Source: Bacteroidota bacterium
GTDB lineage: Bacteria > Bacteroidota > Ignavibacteria > Kapaibacteriales > UBA2268
Length of the DNA stretch: 14,917 bases
Assembly (NCBI GenBank): GCA_027371665.1
Contig: DAHXMP010000150.1
Span: 1-14,917 of the forward strand
Direction: 5' to 3'
Below, piece by piece: positions 1 through 6,220 of the stretch. A program made the position numbers and the translations under genes. The notes under the pieces were generated by a model that made no database searches, was not told where the DNA came from, and worked only from the letters and a program-made list of their open reading frames with translations. Each line of letters opens with the position of its first letter. Position 1 is the first letter of the stretch.

Positions 1-93
1 TGTTACTATTTTAATTTTTAATTAAATAATATTTGAATAATGATTTCATTTACTTAAATTTAATTTTTTTGAAATTATTTCAACAAAATAATA

Positions 94-2400
94 ATGATTA
101 CAAATATCAAATTGAAAACAGAACTTTGTATCTTATGTATATTATTTTTAAACATCGCTGCTTTAGATGCGGTTTCTGTGTTTTCGGGACAGATAATTCC
201 TCCGGCAATAACAAAAAATAAGGTGGTAGATTATGGAATGTGTCTTGTTGGAGACTCCCTTGTTGAAACATTCATTTTAAAAAATACAGGAACAGGGATG
301 CTGGAACTTGGAACACATCTTCCCTCATATTATAAAGGCATCTTAAATAATGACCCCAATCATCAATTTGACTTTTATGAATTTAAGCTTCCTCCTGATG
401 ATGATGTTCCATATTATATTCAGTCTGATACACAAAAAATTATGAAAATGACTTATCATGCAGATAAGGATACCATTTCAAACAAACCAGGATTGAAATT
501 GGCAAAGCTGATTCTTGGATTGTATGATGCTTCCATATCATATCCTGTTGACACAGATATTGTAGTAATAGATTCATTTACTCTTGTCGCACGCAAAACA
601 GTTCATTTTATTGATGGTTATGATAATTATGTTAATTTCGATTCAGTGTATGTCAATCCCGTTGGAAATATTAATTTCATTTGGAAAGTCAAGAACGTTT
701 ATATTGATACTTTAATAATTGAAAGCGATGAATTCCAACCTTTGAGCCTGAATCCAGAATTTGATATTAAAGGCTACCCATTGCCGGCAAAAATTTATCC
801 TAAAAATGTATATGATTGGAATATCAGCTATAATCCTGCGAATATGGGCGGGGACAGTGCCAGGTATATATTGAACTATCACCCTATGCCTTCACAATAT
901 CCTGATTCGGTTGACCATGCCTGGCTCAAAATGTATGGAGTTGGTGTAAAGGAAGATTTGGGGATTGTATCCTCTGATGCTGATTTTCAAGCCGATACAA
1001 TTTATGCAGGAGAAGTTTGGGTTGGAAAGTCAAAATCAATACAGGTTGTTTTTACAAGTACAGGCAATATGCCCTTCGGTGCCGATTCTCAAAATATTTT
1101 AAAATATAAAATTGATGAACCTGATTCGAATTTCACATTCACACAAAAGTTAAACCAAGTTCCTTTCAACCTCGACACAGGAAGCACAGATACGGCAATT
1201 ATAAATTTTCATCCTTACAAACGAGGGAATTTTATTTCAAGATATGTTATCTATAAAGATATTAACGAGAGGCCTGTCAGGGGCGTTCCGGCTGACGCAT
1301 ACACCAAAGTTTTTTATATTAAAGGAACGGGAATCGAGCCTGAATTGTCCGTTGCAAGCGATACCGTGGATTTCGGAAATGTCGTTCTTCATACCGATTG
1401 CCTATCGGCAGATACTTTGCCTTTAACATTAAATAATGTAGGCAATACGACACTCTCATTCAGTGCTTATGTGAAGCCACCATTTCTTGTGATTCCATTT
1501 GTAGATACGATAGCCGCCTTTTCCCAAAAGACAATGAAAGTTGTATTCAATGTTAATGACACAAATCAAACAGGTGATTACACAGACACTCTTTATATTA
1601 TAATGAGTGATGTTCAACCTCCAAAGGATACATTCAGAATAATACTCAAAGCAACGAGTGTCGAACCTCAGACATCATATATTAAGATACCGCATAATCT
1701 CAAAGCCAAGCCGGGGACAAGAATAAACGTACCGATTCTGGTAGATAGAAATAATATAAAAATTGCAAGAACTTTCAGGGATACGCTGACTTTCGACAGT
1801 ACACTGCTCAGGTATTATAATTATAATAATATAGGAACAGCTTCCGAAGGTGCGGTAAAAGCTTCCATCGTTATCGAGCCTATCGGAGCAGGTTCATCAC
1901 GTCTTGCTATTTCTATCGAAATGCCGGATAGAGTCTTTTTCCTCCCAAGTGATACATTAATTCTGCTTCAATTTGATACATATCTAGGGGACCAGGTATC
2001 AACATATATTGCATTTGCCAATCCAGAATTTGGCAATGGCCCTTGTTCAAGTGTGCTTACTCCCCTACCGGATAACGGGCTTTTCCTCCTTGACTCAGTC
2101 TGCGGACTGGATTTGAAGGCAATTCCATATTCGACAAAACAATTCAGATTTGAAGACCCATACCCGAATCCCGCTTCAGGGGATTTAAAATTCGAATGTG
2201 AAATGGCATTCTCAACCAAAGCCGAGATTTCATTATATAATTCTTATGGCGAAATAGTTGCTATACTGCTCGACAGTGAAATATCAGCAGGAACATACAT
2301 CTATACTTATCAAACTGCTGGTTTGCCTGCAGGGACATATTATTGCGAGTTCAGGGCAGGGCTTTTTTACAAGGTAAAAAATATCGTGATTACCAAATAG
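94..2400 (+). CDS. T9SS-secreted multidomain surface protein (ASH-like repeats, cohesin-like segment, type A sorting domain)
   Basis: 768 residues. The N-terminus has a signal peptide: a basic stretch, a hydrophobic core at about residues 11-24, and likely cleavage after the LDA at 24-26. About four immunoglobulin-like ASH/'choice-of-anchor D' repeats follow at roughly 35-165, 168-285, 290-412 and 415-527. The first (VDYGMCLVGD) and fourth (VDFGNVVL) have the typical opening strand. Residues 528-650 resemble a cohesin-type beta-sandwich (start IPHNLKAKPGTRINVPILVD). The last 80 residues start at PYPNP (689-693) and end in KNIVITK, the pattern of a T9SS type A C-terminal domain. Such proteins cross the outer membrane through T9SS and are usually anchored or released after the domain is cleaved. 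No catalytic motif was seen, so a structural or adhesive role is inferred. No SD precedes the ATG. The next gene begins on the base after the TAG stop, so the two are probably co-transcribed. The class is well supported, the exact function unknown. Confidence 0.85.
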   Translation: MITNIKLKTELCILCILFLNIAALDAVSVFSGQIIPPAITKNKVVDYGMCLVGDSLVETFILKNTGTGMLELGTHLPSYYKGILNNDPNHQFDFYEFKLPPDDDVPYYIQSDTQKIMKMTYHADKDTISNKPGLKLAKLILGLYDASISYPVDTDIVVIDSFTLVARKTVHFIDGYDNYVNFDSVYVNPVGNINFIWKVKNVYIDTLIIESDEFQPLSLNPEFDIKGYPLPAKIYPKNVYDWNISYNPANMGGDSARYILNYHPMPSQYPDSVDHAWLKMYGVGVKEDLGIVSSDADFQADTIYAGEVWVGKSKSIQVVFTSTGNMPFGADSQNILKYKIDEPDSNFTFTQKLNQVPFNLDTGSTDTAIINFHPYKRGNFISRYVIYKDINERPVRGVPADAYTKVFYIKGTGIEPELSVASDTVDFGNVVLHTDCLSADTLPLTLNNVGNTTLSFSAYVKPPFLVIPFVDTIAAFSQKTMKVVFNVNDTNQTGDYTDTLYIIMSDVQPPKDTFRIILKATSVEPQTSYIKIPHNLKAKPGTRINVPILVDRNNIKIARTFRDTLTFDSTLLRYYNYNNIGTASEGAVKASIVIEPIGAGSSRLAISIEMPDRVFFLPSDTLILLQFDTYLGDQVSTYIAFANPEFGNGPCSSVLTPLPDNGLFLLDSVCGLDLKAIPYSTKQFRFEDPYPNPASGDLKFECEMAFSTKAEISLYNSYGEIVAILLDSEISAGTYIYTYQTAGLPAGTYYCEFRAGLFYKVKNIVITK

Positions 2401-3156
2401 ATGTTCAGAAAACTTTTTTACATATTAATTCTATTGTTTATTTACGATGAAGTATTCGCCCAGGGCTTTGACTGGCAGTACTCGGCAAGGCTTCCTTCAT
2501 CTTCGCCGTCATTTTTCATCGGATTAACAGGCGAGTATAATCATCTCATTCACAGTGGCAACCTCGATTTCACGGAAGCGCAAAACAGTTGTGCAACATA
2601 CACGAAGGGTACGGGCGAAGGCTATTCGGAAGGTATTCGGGGCGAATACTGGATAACGGGTCTTTTAGCTTTCTATGGAGAAATTTTATACGTAAACTCA
2701 CCGGGTAATTTCACTGTTCAGGCTGAGCCTTTGCCGCGAATAGGGCAGCTACTTCAGACAGAATATGATTTTAGTACGACAATGACTTATTTTCTGATTG
2801 AACCGGGGATTAAATATCGACTGTTCGATTCGCATTTTCATGCAGGTGCCGGCTTGCAAATCGGCTTTCTTATGAACGACAATAGTATTCATAAGGAAAG
2901 AATAATAGGACCTGATAATGCCCCTCCATTCCCATCGGGTTCATACGAAAGGATAATATCAGACGGAAAAATTTCAAGCCTGAATACATTTTTCATCGAG
3001 CCGAGAATACAATTCGGGTATGACCTCACTTACGGTATCGGCAAATACGCCACACCAACCATTAGCATAGGGATTCCTGTATTCGATTTAACTAAATCTT
3101 CCGGTTGGAAGAGATGGGCTTTTTCAGCAGGTTTAACAATCTTTTTGGGTATATAA
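2401..3156 (+). CDS. Outer-membrane beta-barrel protein, function unknown
   Basis: 251 residues. A Sec signal peptide is clear: MFRK, a hydrophobic core, then VFA|QG with likely cleavage after residue 20. The mature part alternates short amphipathic strands with glycine and aromatic girdle residues, such as FFIGLTGEYN, YFLIEPGIKYRLF, FHAGAGLQIGFLM and FFIEPRIQFGY. The final strand, WAFSAGLTIFLGI, has the alternating hydrophobic pattern of an outer-membrane assembly signal, although the last residue is Ile rather than Phe. This pattern fits a small 8-10 strand barrel of the broad PorT/OmpW-like 'outer membrane protein beta-barrel' type. The ATG directly follows the TAG of the upstream secreted-protein gene with no spacer and no SD, so translation is probably coupled. 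The pairing suggests the barrel anchors or assists the secreted protein, but nothing in the sequence proves it. Its TAA directly abuts the stop of the opposite-strand LD-carboxypeptidase gene. Confidence 0.8.
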   Translation: MFRKLFYILILLFIYDEVFAQGFDWQYSARLPSSSPSFFIGLTGEYNHLIHSGNLDFTEAQNSCATYTKGTGEGYSEGIRGEYWITGLLAFYGEILYVNSPGNFTVQAEPLPRIGQLLQTEYDFSTTMTYFLIEPGIKYRLFDSHFHAGAGLQIGFLMNDNSIHKERIIGPDNAPPFPSGSYERIISDGKISSLNTFFIEPRIQFGYDLTYGIGKYATPTISIGIPVFDLTKSSGWKRWAFSAGLTIFLGI

Positions 3157-4203
3157 TTATTCTACACATGCCTCTGTAATTTCTAATAAACAATTATCTG
3201 CATCTACTGAAGCGTTGGCTCCTTCAGGTAATGTAACCTGATCGCTTGTGTGCCCGATTGTTAAACCATAGAAGACGGGAATATCCAGTTTCCCGAGTAT
3301 ATTATCTAACACTTCTCCCAATGAATAATCCCAGATATGCGAGGGCTGTAATCCGTCCGAATTGCAATCGAGGCATTCTCCGAAAACGATGCCGGAAGCT
3401 GATTGCAGTGTGCCCGCAAGCCTGAGCTGTGTCAGCATCCTGTCAATCCTGTACGGTTCTTCGCCTACATCTTCCATGAATAAGATTTTTCCCTTTGTAT
3501 CTATTTCATAAGGTGTACCCATCAGAGAACAAATAAGAGTCAAATTACCTCCAATAAGTTTTCCGGAAGCTTTACCCGGTTTTATTGTTCTTGTCGGATG
3601 AATTAACCTGATGCCGCTCTTAGTATCGGGATTCGAAACTTTTCCAATGGGATTTTTATCAAACAAAGCCTTCCTGAAATATTCAACGGTATAATTTGAA
3701 AATCCAGATAAAAGCACAGGCCCATGAAAGGTAATCAATCCCGTCAGCTTGTTAATAGCAAGGTGCATTGCCGTAATGTCGCTGTAACCGAGAAATATTT
3801 TCGGGTTATTGCGAATCAAATCATAATCAATTTTGTCGAGAAGCTGTGCTGAACCGTAACCTCCCCTGAGACAGAAAACTGCCGATACATCTTTATCTGC
3901 AAACATCGAATGGAGGTCATCGAGCCTTTCCTTAACTGTTCTGGTTTTATATCCGGTACCATTCAAAATATTTTTTCCAAACTTTGCAGACAGGCCGAAA
4001 TAATTTAACGACTCTTTGGCTTTTGCCAGTTCATCGGGGTCGGTAACAGATGTAGCGGGAGCAATGATGCCAATTGTATCCCCTTGTTTCAAAGCTCCCG
4101 GGTAAATGGATTTATTACCGGAATCAAAAGCTCCTAAAGGATATTTGATAAACGGTAAAGCAGATAAAGCTCCAAATGCCGATATAAAAGTCCTTCTCTC
4201 CAT
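3157..4203 (-). CDS. LD-carboxypeptidase (peptidase family S66), Tat-like N-terminus
   Basis: 348 residues. Family S66 enzymes (LdcA, MccF-like) remove the terminal D-amino acid from murein tetrapeptides during peptidoglycan recycling, or act on related peptides. By eye the catalytic triad is complete: nucleophile Ser141 in LGYSD, Glu244 in FMEDVGEEPYRIDR and His318 in LTIGHTS. Their spacing fits the family. The N-terminal half carries GDTIGIIAPA (41-50) and CLRGGYGSAQLLD (111-123), and the C-terminal half the usual SGKLIGGNLTLI and GTPYEID segments. The start ERRTFISAFGALSALPF has paired arginines, a Phe two residues later and a short hydrophobic run. It resembles a Tat signal and implies export to the periplasm, while classical LdcA is cytoplasmic. 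No SD precedes the ATG. The gene is divergent from the RelA/SpoT homologue and convergent, with no gap, on the barrel gene. Confidence 0.92.
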   Translation of the reverse strand: MERRTFISAFGALSALPFIKYPLGAFDSGNKSIYPGALKQGDTIGIIAPATSVTDPDELAKAKESLNYFGLSAKFGKNILNGTGYKTRTVKERLDDLHSMFADKDVSAVFCLRGGYGSAQLLDKIDYDLIRNNPKIFLGYSDITAMHLAINKLTGLITFHGPVLLSGFSNYTVEYFRKALFDKNPIGKVSNPDTKSGIRLIHPTRTIKPGKASGKLIGGNLTLICSLMGTPYEIDTKGKILFMEDVGEEPYRIDRMLTQLRLAGTLQSASGIVFGECLDCNSDGLQPSHIWDYSLGEVLDNILGKLDIPVFYGLTIGHTSDQVTLPEGANASVDADNCLLEITEACVE

Positions 4204-4360
4204 AATTGTTAAATATATTGTGAATAATCTTTTTTTTATTTAAATTAATAATAATCTGTGAAAAAATAATTTAATTATTCGGAATTTCGTATTAATGTAA
4301 TAAATTTTTATTTTAATTCACTATTTATTATTAAATCAGAAACATAACAGGTTATTTCCC

Positions 4361-4368
4361 GGGAGGAG
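4361..4368 (+). promoter_or_regulatory. Strong Shine-Dalgarno sequence upstream of a leader reading frame
   Basis: GGGAGGAG is a near-perfect anti-SD complement. It lies 3-5 bases before the ATG at 4372 and about 40 bases before the RelA/SpoT ATG at 4407. Most genes in this window have no SD at all, so one this strong in front of a short frame stands out. Part of it (4364-4368) is also the left arm of a small hairpin. Confidence 0.55.
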
Positions 4369-4387
4369 TTAATGGCTCCTTTTTTTT
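4364..4387 (+). terminator. Terminator-like hairpin with T tract in the RelA/SpoT leader (possible attenuator)
   Basis: AGGAG (4364-4368) can pair with CTCCT (4376-4380) around a 7-base loop, TTAATGG (4369-4375). Seven T follow (4381-4387). The shape is that of an intrinsic terminator, but the stem has only five Watson-Crick pairs, perhaps extended by G-U wobbles. No plus-strand gene lies just upstream to be terminated, so if it works it would attenuate transcription into the RelA/SpoT gene. The hairpin also covers the SD and ATG of the leader frame. It may be fortuitous. Confidence 0.3.
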
Positions 4388-4407
4388 CGTTTATTGGAAA
4401 GAAGTAA
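4372..4407 (+). CDS. Putative 11-residue leader peptide (MAPFFSFIGKK) overlapping the RelA/SpoT start
   Basis: ATG at 4372 sits 3-5 bases after a strong SD and opens an 11-codon frame, MAPFFSFIGKK. Its TAA (4405-4407) overlaps the next ATG as TAATG. Ribosomes ending here could re-initiate directly on the RelA/SpoT gene, whose own upstream sequence (GGAAAGAAG) is only weakly SD-like. The peptide matches no family I recognise and has no run of regulatory codons other than three Phe. Codons 3-6 are made from a T8 homopolymer (4380-4387). One extra T would put this ATG in frame with the downstream gene, so the frame may instead be the true start of that gene, split by a sequencing error or slippage. 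Confidence 0.4.
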   Translation: MAPFFSFIGKK

Positions 4408-6206
4408 TGCCCGATAACAACATACATGTTGAAAAAGATTATTCTCTGCCTCTTGAGGTTGTTAACCCATTTGGCAAAAATGTTAGCGTAGATTTAAGTT
4501 TTTTGTTGACTCAATGTATTAAATATATTGAAAAGCCTGACTTGGAGCTTATAACCAAGGCTTTTTATTTTTGCTGCGATAAACATAAAGATATAAAAAG
4601 AGAATCCGGTGAACCGTATTATACTCATCCATTAAAGACCGCTTTATCTTTGATGGAGGATTTTTCGATTAAGGATAATGCGGCAACTGTAGCTGCATTA
4701 TTACATGACACCGTTGAAGATGTACCCGATGTTTCAATAAACCTGATAACCGAATTATTCGGTTCTGAAATTGCCCGAATCGTTGACGGATTAACTAAAA
4801 TAAAAGGAACGAAGACAAGGCAATTCGATAAGACGGCAACATATGGAAAGCTGTTCCTTGCCCTTGTCGAAGATGTCAGGGCTATTATAATCAAGCTTGC
4901 AGACAGGCTCGACAATATGAGAACCTTATCTCATCTAAATGAGGAAAAAAGAAAAGCAATCGCTTATGAGACTCTGAATTTTTATACTCCATTTGCCCAA
5001 AGACTGGGCTTGACCAAAATCAGGAGAGACCTCGAGGATTTATCTTTATACTTTATTGACCCGGAGGCTTTTAATGTTATTAGAACATCTCTTGAAAACA
5101 AGGGTAGGACTTTTGTGGATTATATCAGGAATTTTTTCATTCAAATAGCACAGAAACTGAACGAAAGCAGAATAAAGCATGTCATTACAATCGAACATAA
5201 ACATGTTTATGAAATTTATAAAATGATTGAGGATGGCAAAGCATTAAAAGACATTGATAATTTCTATTCGATTGTTATCACATTATTGACAAATGATTTT
5301 TCAGAATGTTACAGGACTTATGGTATAATAGCAAATGTATTCGGGCCTGTAAGTACTCTCGATGATTACATAGCAAGGCCAAAAATAAATTTATACAGAG
5401 CTTTACATTCGACTCATTTCGGTCCAGGGCGGAAACTCGTCGAAGTAATTATACGAACTGAGGAAATGGATAAAATTGCTGTCGAGGGTATTGCTGCCGA
5501 TTTTGCCAAATCAAAAAACAAAAAACCTTTAAACCTCGATAAAAAAGAGGTGGCAGAATGGATCGAATGGATGCAGGAAATCATTAAAGATGGAGATGAA
5601 GATGCCATACAAAAAGTGTGGGGTTCAATTAGAATCAATATGTATGTTGACGAAATTATTGTTCATTATAAGGACGGAATTTCGTATGTGCTACCTAAGG
5701 GTTCCTGCCCGATTGACCTTGCATTTGCCGTATCCGAGGACATGGCATATCATTGCATATCGGCAAAGGTTAACGGAGAAATTAAAAATCTGGATTATGA
5801 ATTGAATAATAACGAGCAAGTCGAAATACTTACTTCACCAAATGTTTTGCCCAGCCCGGAATGGCAGAATTATGTAGTTACGCAAAAAGCTGTAATCAGG
5901 CTTTATAATTATTTTAAACAAAATCCTCCTATTCTTAAGGATGATATTCAAAGTGATGTTGCCAAAAACAGATTCGACGTGAAAATCAAGATTATCGGCG
6001 AGGACAGGCCCGGGCTTTTGCATGATATTACCAAAGTTATCGGCCAGATTAATATTCAGAGAATTAATATTTCTACAATTAATTTGATGTTCGAAGGTGT
6101 TTTCCTTCTAAATCTACCCGATAAAAAAGAGCTGGACAACCTTTATACAAATTTATTTACAATCAAAGGATTAAAAGGAATTGAGAAATTAGAAACCGAT
6201 GATTGA
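4407..6206 (+). CDS. relA/spoT: RelA/SpoT homologue: probable (p)ppGpp hydrolase with degenerate synthetase domain
   Basis: 599 residues. Long RelA/SpoT proteins make and/or degrade the alarmone (p)ppGpp. The HD hydrolase domain (about 45-200) is intact: R65 in RESGEP, H74, H100-D101 with E104-D105 (LLHDTVED), and D166 and N170 in KLADRLDNMRTL. The synthetase domain (about 240-365) keeps K265, Y330 and E346 (VEVIIRT). By eye-alignment to Rel_Seq, however, Glu263 replaces Arg241, Asn285 replaces catalytic Asp264, and TLDD replaces RxKD. A TGS domain follows at about 412-477 and an ACT domain at about 522-599. The helical and zinc-finger/RIS region normally between them is absent, which explains the short length against the usual 720-750. 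I infer a hydrolase-only, SpoT-like enzyme. The start follows a possible leader peptide by TAATG overlap, and pgi starts 14 bases after the TGA. Family assignment is near certain, loss of synthesis is an inference. Confidence 0.93.
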   Translation: MPDNNIHVEKDYSLPLEVVNPFGKNVSVDLSFLLTQCIKYIEKPDLELITKAFYFCCDKHKDIKRESGEPYYTHPLKTALSLMEDFSIKDNAATVAALLHDTVEDVPDVSINLITELFGSEIARIVDGLTKIKGTKTRQFDKTATYGKLFLALVEDVRAIIIKLADRLDNMRTLSHLNEEKRKAIAYETLNFYTPFAQRLGLTKIRRDLEDLSLYFIDPEAFNVIRTSLENKGRTFVDYIRNFFIQIAQKLNESRIKHVITIEHKHVYEIYKMIEDGKALKDIDNFYSIVITLLTNDFSECYRTYGIIANVFGPVSTLDDYIARPKINLYRALHSTHFGPGRKLVEVIIRTEEMDKIAVEGIAADFAKSKNKKPLNLDKKEVAEWIEWMQEIIKDGDEDAIQKVWGSIRINMYVDEIIVHYKDGISYVLPKGSCPIDLAFAVSEDMAYHCISAKVNGEIKNLDYELNNNEQVEILTSPNVLPSPEWQNYVVTQKAVIRLYNYFKQNPPILKDDIQSDVAKNRFDVKIKIIGEDRPGLLHDITKVIGQINIQRINISTINLMFEGVFLLNLPDKKELDNLYTNLFTIKGLKGIEKLETDD

Positions 6207-6211
6207 TTTTT

Positions 6212-6215
6212 GAGG
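6212..6215 (+). promoter_or_regulatory. Shine-Dalgarno sequence deciding the pgi start
   Basis: GAGG (in TTTGAGGT) lies 5 bases before the ATG at 6221. It favours that ATG over the in-frame TTG at 6203, which overlaps the RelA/SpoT stop and would add six residues (MIFEVL) with no SD of its own. Confidence 0.65.
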
Positions 6216-6220
6216 TACTT

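Noticed and set aside
33..221. Short plus-strand frame overlapping the first gene
   Set aside because: It overlaps the signal-peptide region of the 768-residue gene in another frame, has no SD and looks like no known protein.
4265..4279. Perfect inverted repeat AATAATT-T-AATTATT between the divergent genes
   Set aside because: It contains only A and T in a very AT-rich gap, so it is expected by chance and there is no second copy to suggest an operator.
6203..6220. Upstream in-frame TTG start for pgi, adding six residues
   Set aside because: It overlaps the RelA/SpoT stop and lacks an SD, while the ATG at 6221 has GAGG at good spacing and gives the usual Pgi length.
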